37,225 nucleotides of DNA from Actinomortierella ambigua (Eukaryota > Mortierellomycota > Mortierellomycetes > Mortierellales > Mortierellaceae): the NCBI GenBank assembly GCA_016098155.1, contig JAAAJB010000350.1, positions 1 through 37,225 on the forward strand. The letters run 5' to 3'. Below the pieces are notes generated by a model. That model did not search any database. It had not been told where the DNA came from and saw nothing but the letters and a program-made list of their open reading frames with translations. A program made the position numbers and the translations under genes. Below are positions 1 through 9,080 of this stretch, piece by piece. The stretch's first letter is position 1; each line of letters opens with the position of its first letter.

Positions 1-2045
1 GCTGGGTCCCCGTGCAGAGAAGCCACGGATGTGCCAGTGATCTCTAGTCGTGTTAAAGACCTGTTGATGAGGAACGAATGAAGAAAGTTGCCATGACTAT
101 AAGCCCAACAATCGACGCTCACGGACTCGTTCTGGTCATTGAAATGTCTGTCTTTGTCACCACCTCCAGATATTGACAGAGGATCAGGTTCAGGAAAGAT
201 GTGTGCACGCAAGAGAAGCAATGCATCGAGCGGATGGATGTCTCGATCGGTAGAGGCATGAAGGCTAATGTCCTGGAGATTAGGAAACCTCCGAGTGAGA
301 TGTTGGGAGTCTGCATTCATCTTCCGGAACCGATTCAAGGCATGTTGCATTTCTGAGCTTTGTTCGATTTGTCCACCATCTGCTCGTCCTCCTGTGCCAT
401 CTTGGACACCAGTAGCCAATGCTGCAGCTACAACCGCTGCTAATGGGTTTTCCGACACCACATGCGAGTTTGTGCGCCTGTCCCCATCCCGGAGCTGTAA
501 GCGAGGCCGAGACTGCATTAACTGTGACTCCAACTGTGTCGTCTGTAGAATCCCTGCAAAGTCGATCATGTTCATCGGGTACGCCGAGCATCCGAAGAAC
601 GCAAGGGGCACCGTAGACCATGTATTTTGAGGTTGGGATTGTCGGTAACGCCTGTAGAGATTGTTAAGGGCCAACGATCTCAAATGCCGACGATCCAGGT
701 GTCGGAGCAGCTTGAATAGGTATGCCTTTGAGATGTCGCAATTGCTCAGGCGGAATGTCTGGAGTTTACGCTTGATCAGCATGGGGTCCTCACCACCATC
801 GTCATCGTCATCATCATGGTCGTGGTCTAGTGGCCCCCGTCGTCGCCGCAGTGGCCTTAGTTTGCGTGGGAGAAAAAATGCATCGAAGGGCATCCTCGAG
901 TCTACGGGGTCATAGCCGTTATCATCAAGGAGGGGGGATGAATGGACGATTGTGATCGGCAGCTGGTCGGCCAGTTGATTTGACGATAAGAGTGTCGAGG
1001 GTTCTCTCAGGATGGCACCATGTACTATCAAGTGCTGCAAGTTTGGAAGAAGCGTCGGGGCTCCTGCTTCTCGACAGTGTCTGTTGTTGTGGTTGCTGCT
1101 GTCGTGGTCGTCGTCGCCACCATTGTTGAAGTCGACCAGAAGAATATGGAGATTGAACTGGATGGCGACATTAAAGCGAATATCGATCAGTGTCACGCTG
1201 CGGTTGACCTGTGATAAACGAAGCATGTCGTGCAAGTACGTGTCCACGGCCCCTGTCGCTCGGAAACAGAGCTCATGGATCGAGGCACCAGTCCATCGTC
1301 GCCAATGACTCGAGTGTGGTCGAGTCGACCGTGCTGCTGTTGATGTTGGTTCTGACAATATCGTCTCATCCTCCTCCTCTTCTTCGTCGCTGCTCTTGCT
1401 ACTTTGCTCGCCATCCAGATTCCAACGGCTACCCTTACTTTTACAACTGTTTTGATCACGCATGGCCCCCAGCAGATTTTCCCATTGAAGACGCCTACAT
1501 GCGATTGTTGCTGAAGCATCTCGCTCATAGCCATACGGCTCGCGGTGGACGACAAGCTCTATTCGCTGGCAGTCTTGAAGGTCAGATCTCGGTCCTTTTC
1601 GACGGGTCTTCACGACCGCTGCCTCCTCCTCTATCCTCGACGACGCACACCTTTTCATGGTCCATCGCGTGAAGCGCAGACAGGACATTTGCACGTAAAG
1701 CACATTCCATCGCCGGCAGACAAGTCGGGCAGGATGGTAGGCGACATGGCATGGCACAATAGCCGGGTGGTAGCCATCGATGTAGTTGGCTGGTAGTAGT
1801 CTTGGCGGAGGCCCTTGGCTGGTGCTGAATCGTTGGGGCGATGGCGATGATCCACTGTCGATGTCCGATGGCCCAGAATGAAAGGCCATCCAGGGCATGG
1901 AGGCTGACCGGAGAGGGATCGCAAAGACGTACGAAAGGATCCATTCTAGAAGCTCTGGAATGGCTAGCGCTTGATGGGCTGCGGTGAATCTGGACTGTCT
2001 TTGGGATAGAGCGTTGTCACCAGCTGCGGCAGCGGGAACAGACAT
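1..2045 (-). CDS. F-box protein with leucine-rich-like C-terminal region, partial (runs off left edge)
   Basis: On the minus strand one frame is open from an ATG at 2045 (context ccaccATGtc) to the window edge, 681 codons without a stop or intron. A TGA lies about 60 nt upstream in the same frame. The F-box is split: residues about 28-41 read AIPELLEWILSYVF and residues about 105-114 read PARLVCRRWN, with a Ser/Pro-rich insert of about 60 residues between them. Acidic loops follow (EEEEEDE near 230; an Asp run encoded near 790-815), then leucine-patterned stretches such as LRLSQVNRSVTLIDIRF and LQTFRLSNCDISKAYLF. Known for the family: F-box proteins bind SKP1 and recruit substrates to a CUL1 ubiquitin ligase, usually through a repeat-rich C-terminus; the substrate here is unknown. 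The C-terminus is missing from the window. F-box assignment is fairly sure; the leucine-rich-repeat label is inferred from periodicity. Confidence 0.8.
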   Translation of the reverse strand, partial: MSVPAAAAGDNALSQRQSRFTAAHQALAIPELLEWILSYVFAIPLRSASMPWMAFHSGPSDIDSGSSPSPQRFSTSQGPPPRLLPANYIDGYHPAIVPCHVAYHPARLVCRRWNVLYVQMSCLRFTRWTMKRCASSRIEEEAAVVKTRRKGPRSDLQDCQRIELVVHREPYGYERDASATIACRRLQWENLLGAMRDQNSCKSKGSRWNLDGEQSSKSSDEEEEEDETILSEPTSTAARSTRPHSSHWRRWTGASIHELCFRATGAVDTYLHDMLRLSQVNRSVTLIDIRFNVAIQFNLHILLVDFNNGGDDDHDSSNHNNRHCREAGAPTLLPNLQHLIVHGAILREPSTLLSSNQLADQLPITIVHSSPLLDDNGYDPVDSRMPFDAFFLPRKLRPLRRRRGPLDHDHDDDDDDGGEDPMLIKRKLQTFRLSNCDISKAYLFKLLRHLDRRHLRSLALNNLYRRYRQSQPQNTWSTVPLAFFGCSAYPMNMIDFAGILQTTQLESQLMQSRPRLQLRDGDRRTNSHVVSENPLAAVVAAALATGVQDGTGGRADGGQIEQSSEMQHALNRFRKMNADSQHLTRRFPNLQDISLHASTDRDIHPLDALLLLRAHIFPEPDPLSISGGGDKDRHFNDQNESVSVDCWAYSHGNFLHSFLINRSLTRLEITGTSVASLHGDP

Positions 2046-2234
2046 GGTGGATTCGTTGAGTGTATAGACAGGTAGCGTGGGTGAAGGTCGAGGCGAGAGA
2101 AGGTAGCGTCAAATTGAGAGATGGAAGAATGAGAATGGGATGAAGGCAATGGTCAAAGCAATGATGAGCTACATCACGGGGCTGGGTGGCAATGAGAGCG
2201 ACAGAGCAGCAGGAGAGTCGAGGAAAGGAGGTGA

Positions 2235-2690
2235 AAGGACAGTCTGTCGACCACCCCCTCCCCTTCTCCATTAACTTTATTTTGATTGTTGCAGGAAAGG
2301 GAAGGGTATCTCCCTCCTCTGGCAAAGTCGACACTTCCCCTCTTCAACCTCAGACTCGACGTGTACCTTTACCCCCTGCGTGGGCTAGCCATGTACAGTA
2401 GTTGATTCCTGGGCACCCAGATTTGGCTATGTCAAGGTGTGTCCCCGAGGGACCCAAAATGAGATTATTTTTGGGCTCGCTCAACGCCAAAGAGAGAGAG
2501 AGAGGTGGAGCTGTGAGGTTTAGGTAGCCGATCGGGTGCAGAGTAAATGTACCGCACAGCTGTTGCGAATCCCTTGTCCGCAGAGGTACGGGAAGTTCTT
2601 AAATGTATGACATATCGAATTGAGCGCACGGGCACCGACGGTGAGCAAGACGAGCAACGGTCGCTTACCTCAAACCTTACGGGCGGTCAA
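2235..2690. repeat. Duplicated 5' flank of the F-box gene, arm A
   Basis: Several blocks recur in the same order about 820-920 bp further right: a ggacagtctgtcgac block then cattaact (2269) against ggacagtttgttgac then cattaact (3093), and tgagcgcacgggca at 2621 against 3537, followed in both by gagcaacggtc. The arm lies upstream of the minus-strand F-box gene, so it is probably its promoter region. I see no gene in 2046-2710. Confidence 0.55.
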
Positions 2691-2710
2691 GGTGTAGGTA
2701 GGGTGGAGGA

Positions 2711-2960
2711 GCAATTGCTCAAGTGGAAAATTCGAGGCTTCTGCTTGATCTACATGGGGTCTTCGTCATCGTCATCGTCATCGCCATGGTTGTTGCTGCC
2801 AGTGTTGTGATCGTTGTTGCCACGATTGTTGAAGCCGACTAGAAGAATATTGAATAGCGAAACTGAAGCGAATGTCGAGGAGGGTCCCACTCCGGTTGAC
2901 CTGTGACAAGCGAAGCAATGAGATCTGTTCGAAAAATGGGTGATATGCAGGCGAGGCCCC
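2711..2960 (-). pseudogene. Decayed remnant of a second F-box/leucine-rich gene copy
   Basis: Reading the minus strand from about 2937, one frame gives LLRLSQVNRSGTLLDIRFSF, nearly the same as LRLSQVNRSVTLIDIRFNV in the neighbouring F-box gene (about 1225-1165). The similarity then jumps frame and continues as NILLVGFNN, a poly-Asp run and EDPM. An in-frame TAG follows, then IFHLSNC, matching EDPMLIKRKLQTFRLSNC of the intact gene. About 100 codons between these blocks are missing. Frame change, stop and internal deletion mark it as a pseudogene fragment. Confidence 0.7.
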
Positions 2961-3044
2961 AAGCAAAGAAAGAAAGAAGCTGCGTTGATGCGGGGGCTGA
3001 AGGAACGAGAGGGCTGTGAAGAGAAGGATCAATGTGATGGGTAG

Positions 3045-3625
3045 CGGACAGTTTGTTGACTAAAAAAAAAAAAAAAAAAAAAACACGCTCTTCATTAACT
3101 GTATCTGATTGTCGTTGCAAACCGTCGTGGAGTACCCCTTGGTATTTGCAATCGTGGACGATGATATCAGCAGGGCAGGGTGAGGGTAGTGAGCTTGCCA
3201 CACGTCCCGGCCCTTTGACATAGCGCTCTCCACTCACGAGAGTTTATCATCACCATGCGTTGGGCGAGTAGTGGCCCCAAGAGTTGGGTAGCTTCGTACA
3301 TCAGCGCCCAAACATGGTTGCGTCCCTGTGCATCCCCATGGGAACCCAAAATGTGGGGAAGAGAGACGATTTTGATACAGGACCAAGGTTTCTCCGCTCA
3401 ATGCTAGTTTTGTCTGGAGAGGGCAAGGGCGCATAGTAAATAAACATGTCCCACCACTCTGGGAACTCAAAGGTCTTGGGTCAATATGCGTTTCAATCGG
3501 ACAAGCGAAAGACCCGTGCTTTTTTTTGTTGCTCTGTGAGCGCACGGGCATCCAACGGTGATCAAAATGAGCAACGGTCACCCATCATATGATGAGCTTG
3601 CTTCAAACGTTGCAGATAGCTCACG
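3045..3625. repeat. Duplicated 5' flank of the F-box gene, arm B
   Basis: Diverged second copy of the sequence upstream of the F-box gene, on the far side of the pseudogene remnant. It contains a poly(A) run at 3062-3083. The order arm A, remnant, arm B fits a tandem duplication of gene plus promoter followed by loss of most of one copy. Nothing gene-like is seen in 2961-3912. Confidence 0.5.
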
Positions 3626-3914
3626 TTGAGAGGCAGGAGAGTAGGGGTGGATGGAGGGGGGGGTGATATGGATGCACACAGCACAGCACCCAGAAAAAGA
3701 GTTAGCCCAATGCCTTTTTGCCGTCCCAGTTTTCTCCTGGGCGGCGTGCCCAGAGTACCTCTCACCTTGTACAACCAACTGGGGAGGGGCAGCTACGTCA
3801 ACCGGTGACCCCCCAAAGTTAGACTCAAATTTTTTTATGTCTCTTTCATCGGCATCGTCTCGTTTTGTGATTCAGTTGTCTCATTGCGATTCTTCCTCAT
3901 TCACCCATTCGGCT

Positions 3915-3922
3915 ACATAAAA
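3915..3922 (+). promoter_or_regulatory. TATA-like element of the hexokinase gene
   Basis: acataaaa lies about 90 nt before the hexokinase ATG and is followed by a pyrimidine-rich leader. The start itself has a textbook context, cccaccATGGcc. The position fits a core promoter; no transcript start can be seen from sequence alone. Confidence 0.35.
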
Positions 3923-4008
3923 CCCTTATAGACCTGCCTCCCTCCTAAAGGTCTAAAGACTTTCTCACACTTCCCCTTATTCCTCTATATCCTACATTCG
4001 ATCCCACC

Positions 4009-5921
4009 ATGGCCACCCCAATTGCCGCGAAGCACGTCGAAAAGCTCGCGCGTCATCGTATCGATCCAAACGACATCACATACACCTGTGACACTCAGAA
4101 AGAGGTCGTTTTGGACATTGTCCGCCAGTTCACGCTCTCTACCGAGAAGCTGCACGAGATCAAGGCAAACTTCCAGGAGGGCATGCGCAAGGGACTTGCC
4201 AAGGATGGCGAGACTCTTGCTATGATCACGTCGTTTGTATGTTCTTTCGTGTTTTGGTCCGGGAGGAGAACAGATTTTGAGCTAAAAGCAAGGAGGATCA
4301 TGCTTATGCTAACATTCTTCTTCCTATGAATTGTTGTGTGCGTGTGTGTGTGCTTAGGTCATGGGCCGCTTGACTGGTCAAGGCAAGTTTGGATGGGGTC
4401 GTGTGCTCTGTTGAACGTTGAGTGGAGTGTGAGAGTTGGTGCAGAAAGTAGGTTCTAGTTCCCGCGCTCTAACATACACAAATTTGAAACCTGTTGACTG
4501 TGGGAACATAAACAAAAAAAAAAAAAAAAAAAAAAACAGAAAAGGGCTCTTTCCTTGCTCTTGACGTTGGTGGCACCAACCTTCGTGTCGTCAATGTGCT
4601 CCTCGGTGGTAGCGGTCAGATCTCCACGCGCCAGGCCAAGTACAAGATTGACGAGGCGCTCAAAGTCGGCCCTGCCAAGGCTCTCTTCGGTAATGTCGGC
4701 CATGCCTGATCTCATCCCTCTCTTTTGTCTTTTGTTTGGAACGACGGCCAAAGTACCTAATCATCCAACGCACGTTTCTCTTCTTCTTTCATACAGATTT
4801 CATCGCGAGCTGCGTTGACAACTTTTGTAAGTAGCCCATTGTCTTTACTTTCTATTATTACATCACTATTTTAAAGAATTCCCGCTAACAAAAGTTTCCT
4901 CCCCTTCTTTCCTCTAGTGGACGAGCATCAGATCCGTGTGCATGGTGGTAGTGCAATTCAGATGGGCTTCACCTTCTCGTTCCCAGTCTTGCAGACCTCT
5001 ATCAACCGAGGAACGTTGATCACTTGGACCAAGGGCTTCAACGCGTCGGGCATGGTTGGCAAGGATCCTGTGATCATGCTGCAGGACGCCTTTAACCGCC
5101 GGCACGTCCCCGTGCAGGTGGCCGCCCTTGTCAACGACACGGTCGGCACGTTGCTCGCATACGCATATAACAACCCGGAGACGGCCATTGGTGTCATCTT
5201 TGGTACGGGCACGAACGGTGCTTACATTGAGCAAGTGGACAGAATCCCCAAGTGGCGTGGTCCATCGCAGGAGCGGGAGATGATCATCAACATGGAGTTT
5301 GGCGCGTTTGACAAGGAGCGAGCTGTCTTGCCGTTGACCATGTTTGACAACAAGCTCGATCGCAAGTCGGTGAATCCCAGCAAGCAGCTCTTTGAAAAGA
5401 TGATTGCAGGCATGTACTTGGGTGAGATCACCCGCAACGTCCTCCTTCACCTCATCGATCGCCGCCTCGTCTTCAACGGCAACATCTCAAGCGACCTCAA
5501 CCAGATGTGGACCTTCGAGACGGCGTACATGTCGGCCATCGAGGCCGATAGCACCCCGACGCTGCACCATACCAAAAAGATCCTCGAGGCGACACTCAAC
5601 TTCCCGCCCACGTCCCTCAACGACCGTCAGATTGTGAAACTGGTCGTGGAGCTGGTCGGTAGGCGCGCGGCTCGACTGGGCGGTGTTGCCCTGGCCGCCA
5701 TTCTCGATCACACGGGTGACTACACGCAAAAGACGGCGATTGGTATCGATGGCAGTCTGTACGAATTCTACCCGTCGTTCGACACGGACCTCTTGGACTG
5801 CATCGAGGAGATGCTCGGCGCCGAGGCGCGACAGAACGTTAGTATCGGCCTTGCTCAAGATGGAAGCGGTGTCGGTGCAGCCCTCTGTGCGCTTTTGGCC
5901 TCTCGTAATGGTGATCACTAG
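4009..5921 (+). CDS. HXK: Hexokinase (ATP:hexose 6-phosphotransferase)
   Basis: First step of sugar use: ATP-dependent phosphorylation of glucose or other hexoses in the cytosol. Exons 4009-4236, 4358-4382, 4540-4689, 4797-4826 and 4918-5921 join in frame to 478 aa, the usual length of a fungal hexokinase. The family motifs are complete: phosphate-1 loop LDVGGTNLR (92-100), sugar-binding GFTFSFPVLQ (161-170) and WTKGF (181-185), catalytic base Asp218 in LVNDTVGTL, GTGTNGAY (240-247), Glu271 in NMEFGAFD, FEKMIAGMYLGEI, and the adenosine-side GIDGSLYEFYP and QDGSGVGAA near the C-terminus. The enzyme should therefore be active. Exon 2 is only 25 nt and intron 2 is GC-AG; exon 4 is 30 nt. The stop lies 153 bp before the HEN1 start on the same strand. 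A regulatory or GlcNAc role cannot be excluded from sequence. Confidence 0.95.
4358..4382 (+). other. 25-nt microexon of hexokinase (VMGRLTGQ)
   Basis: It lies between ...gtgcttag (acceptor ending 4357) and a gcaagt donor (4383). It encodes VMGRLTGQ plus the first base of a Glu codon, which links MITSF of exon 1 to EKGSFLALDVGGTN of exon 3 exactly as hexokinases require. Skipping it would shift the frame. Confidence 0.85.
4383..4539 (+). other. GC-AG intron of hexokinase with an A-rich 3' end
   Basis: The donor is AAG|GCAAGT, a strong GC-type 5' splice site. The acceptor is cag at 4537-4539, preceded by a run of over 20 A residues instead of a pyrimidine tract. The GT nearby (4387) would put the downstream exon in the wrong frame, so the GC donor is required by the reading frame. 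Confidence 0.8.
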
Positions 5922-6003
5922 AGGGGAGAAGAGAAGTCTCTTTTTAGACGCCCCCTCTTCTCCCAATGCTTGTCGCGCTAAATTTCCCACTTGTGTATAT
6001 AAA

Positions 6004-6009
6004 AATAAA
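6004..6009 (+). terminator. AATAAA poly(A) signal of hexokinase
   Basis: AATAAA within an A-rich stretch about 80 nt after the hexokinase stop and about 65 nt before the HEN1 ATG, so the 3' end of one gene overlaps the promoter of the next. Confidence 0.5.
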
Positions 6010-6074
6010 AACTGCTTTGTTTCGAAGAATGCATTGCGCAATTCTCTTTTCATTCCCCCATCTCGCATCTCTCC

Positions 6075-8111
6075 ATGGAACATGAAAAAACCGAGGAATG
6101 TTCAGGACCTCGATTCGAGCCTGCATTGTGGCGCCAGCGCAAGCTCTTTGCCTGCCAGACGCTTATCAGTAGCGCCGTAACCTCTGTATGTATCAGTGCA
6201 TTCTCTCATACCAAAACAAATAAAAAACAAAGACCCCTATTTGTATTAAAGATGAGTTCGTGTTATCACACCTCAAAACAAATGGGGTTCCCTCAAACTC
6301 TTACCTTTAGGTCATTGACTTTGGCTGTGGAGAGGGGGCTCTGACCTCGACGCTGATCAACTATTACGACGAGAACAATCCAATTACCCGTGTAGCGGCC
6401 GTCGACATCTCTCGCGAGTGCCTGGATCAAGCCATCGAGACCTGTCAACCTCAGATCCTAGACCTCGGGGATCATGCTCGTCCCTTTGAACTCAGTCTTC
6501 ATTTCTTCCGAGGATCGGTCGACGCCGCAGACGAGCGCCTCATGGGATATGAAGGCTTGGCATGCATGGAGGTGTAAGGATGCCTGTTTTTTTTTCTTAT
6601 TTCGTGGAACATAGGCAAGAACAAAATAACCTTTGCAGCCAAGCGCACGTCCAATTTATCATGCTCTGACCATCTGTACTCCCCCCCCCTGTCTTATCCT
6701 TCTTCTTCTTCTTCTTCTTCTCCTTTCGTCGAAAATAGAGTGGAACACCTTGATCCACCGGTTCTCGCCGGATTCTGGAAAGTGGTGCTTGCAATATACC
6801 GACCCAAGGTGGTGATAGTCAGCACACCGAATGCGGAGTTTAACATTCATTTTACCAATCTACGATATGGCACTCCAGAGAGCACGTTTCGCCACTGGGA
6901 CCATCGCTTCGAATGGACACGCCAAGAATTTCAACAATGGTAAGGTGAAAAATATGTTCCGCTGAAAGTTGTGACAAACGAGCAGAGCAAAAGGGTCGGA
7001 CACAGACAGGTAAAAGTGCGCGATCCCTAAAAAACCCGTCCTTCGTGTATAACCTCCTCCCTTTCAATGACGATATAGGTGCACGGAAGCAGCAGAGCTG
7101 TATGGGTATTCTGTCGAGTTTTCAGGTGTTGGGACTATCGATGAGAAGGAGCCACTAGAAGGCTTTTGTTCACAGATCGCGGTCCTCAAGCGACTCGAGA
7201 CATGCGCGCCTGTGACATCGCAAAGTCATGACCAGGCTCTTTCTACACCATACGAGTTTATAGAAACGATAGAGTACCCGTTTTACAACGTAGAGCATTC
7301 GGAGGACGAGCTTCTCGCGTTTTTGCACGATCGGATTGCATTAATTCGACCTTTGCCGCCCTCCCAAAGGACCGACGACAATAACGACGACGACGACAAC
7401 GACGACAATGAGGAGGAAAAATCCCGTGAAGTGACTTCAGGGCAAGTTGAGAGAATCAAAGCAGTAGCAGCAGAGACTCAACAAGAACCACCACCACCAC
7501 CACCACCACCACCACCACCACCACCATCACCACCACCGCCGCCATCGCATCAACAGGACCAGCAACAAACACAGGAGCCAGATCAAGGTTGCCTAAGCGT
7601 CACACGGCTATGGACCGAGTATCAAGTCCAACAGCGTTTCAAGACGCGCAGCCGACTGATCGAGTTGCTTGGGTTGAGTCCGTTGGTCCGGCTGAGCGAG
7701 GATCAGTCACAGATCTTGTTTGATGTGACGGATCCTTTCTGGACAGAGTTTGAGAGGGGATATGAGGAGCGCATGGCAAACGGCCGTGATGGCGAGGACG
7801 ACAAGGATGATTATAGCCAATACGAAGAGGATGATGCGGACTGGAGTTCTCAAGATCAAGAAGGGCGTTGGAGCAGGCTCTCTGAATCTGAGAGCGGCCG
7901 CCACCCCCACCATAGCGACGACGTCGGCGATGGTCTCCAGAAGCGTGATGCGGTGCAGGCGCACGATGGGGCAGAAGAAGAGGCATCATGGCTAATACCC
8001 GCAGAAGGCAACTCGTATTGCAGTAGTGGTGGCGGAGATGATGGATGGGGAGCACCCGGAGATGATGCATGGGAAACACACAGCGACTGGAAGGAGAATA
8101 GTGGGTGGTAG
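6075..8111 (+). CDS. HEN1: HEN1-type small RNA 2'-O-methyltransferase
   Basis: Adds a methyl group from S-adenosylmethionine to the 2'-OH of the 3' nucleotide of small RNAs, protecting them from tailing and decay. Exons 6075-6185, 6311-6573, 6739-6939 and 7079-8111 join to 535 aa. FEPALWRQRKLF (14-25) and the SAM loop VIDFGCGEG (38-46) open the domain. The metal-binding signature is complete: Glu124, Glu127 and His128 in EVVEHLDPP, and His177 in RHWDHRFEW, the counterparts of the Glu-x-x-Glu-His and distal His of plant HEN1. STPNAEFN and, in exon 4, YGYSVEFSGVG and GFCSQIAVLKRL complete the fold. Intron 2 splits the EVVEH motif within Val125. After the catalytic domain come an Asp/Asn-rich stretch, a proline run, a short conserved-looking segment (LWTEYQVQQRF) and an acidic tail with seven Trp (447-535). 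Small-RNA class acted on is unknown. Confidence 0.92.
7486..7545 (+). repeat. CCA-type triplet repeat encoding a proline run in HEN1
   Basis: Nearly pure (cca/acc) triplets encode about 18 prolines with one Ser interruption, then SHQQ and Gln-rich sequence. It is a length-variable linker between the methyltransferase domain and the tail. Confidence 0.85.
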
Positions 8112-8929
8112 AGGAAGAAACTCGGCCACTAAGCCCTTTCCAACATCTATTTTCATAAGAGGACCAGACTGAACAACAGCTACTGGTGAAGCGCGTATAT
8201 GTTTTAGGATGCTTGTGTGTGTGTGTTATTTTTTACTCGGCCTTTCTTTTATTTTGCTGCTATTGCTCAAGCTTAGCCAAAATGAGGGCGGATTAAAGGA
8301 ACTAGGGTCACCGAGGTGACATGCCATTTCTCTTCTACGCTACAGTGCTTTTTTTTTAGTTGGCGGATGTGAACGAGATAATTGGATTTTCTCCCGCAGA
8401 AATCCCGTAGTAATCCTCGCCAATTTCTTGTTCTCGCACTGTATTCCAGTTCAGCCGCACCTTCTTTCTTAATTGCCTTTTTTGGACGGATGGTCGACTC
8501 CTAATACCTTACCGACATTTTGTTAGGAGGGTCAACATTTTGTTAGGAGGGTCACTGATTTTGTCAGTTTGGTGGCAAATTACTTCCACGTTGAGTGGCT
8601 GATGACATTTTCTCGGTTATGGCTGGATATACACATTTCGGGTCCGTTCAGCGCAAGGTCTTTTCCTCGAGAGAGCGTGAGCGAGTGAGAGAGGCAGGGG
8701 GAGGGGCTGGAGGGGAGCGAGATCAGCGCTGCATTGGAATTACTTCAATCCTCCTCTCACACTCCACTCTCCACTCCCCACTTCATCCCTTTCGCGAGTC
8801 AGAGAGAGCGTGTGCGTCGCGTGGTGTGAACATATACCTTCCCTCTTTTTCTCTCTTTTCGTTTCATTCACCCACTCTCCCGCTTCCTCCCCTCCCTCCC
8901 TAGATCACTGATCCCCCCCCCCTTCCATT
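8112..8929. other. HEN1-MIC60 intergenic region
   Basis: About 800 bp without a credible gene. It holds the HEN1 3' end, a perfect 20-bp tandem duplication (8515-8554), a purine-rich block (8670-8725) and, from about 8740, a pyrimidine-rich stretch typical of the leaders in this window, which should be the MIC60 5' untranslated region. Confidence 0.5.
8515..8554. repeat. Perfect 20-bp tandem duplication
   Basis: The 20-mer acattttgttaggagggtca occurs twice head to tail with no mismatch (8515-8534, 8535-8554). A third partial echo (gattttgtcag) follows. Confidence 0.95.
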
Positions 8930-9080
8930 GTAAGAAAAGACATGAATCAGCCATGAATGTCTCCAACCGTTTTCCGGCGATTCCGAAGTGTTCAGCCTAC
9001 TTGTCACCACCTCTGGTCCAACATCACCCTCGCTCACACATTTTTCTTTTGTTGTCTTTTGTATCCATGCCCTCATCCAG
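8930..9080 (+). other. Probable 5'-UTR intron of MIC60
   Basis: A GTAAGA donor at 8930 and a catccag acceptor ending at 9080, directly before the MIC60 ATG, frame 151 nt with a T-rich 3' half. Splicing would remove the upstream ATGs at 8942, 8953 and 9067, which otherwise precede the coding start. Prediction only. Confidence 0.4.
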
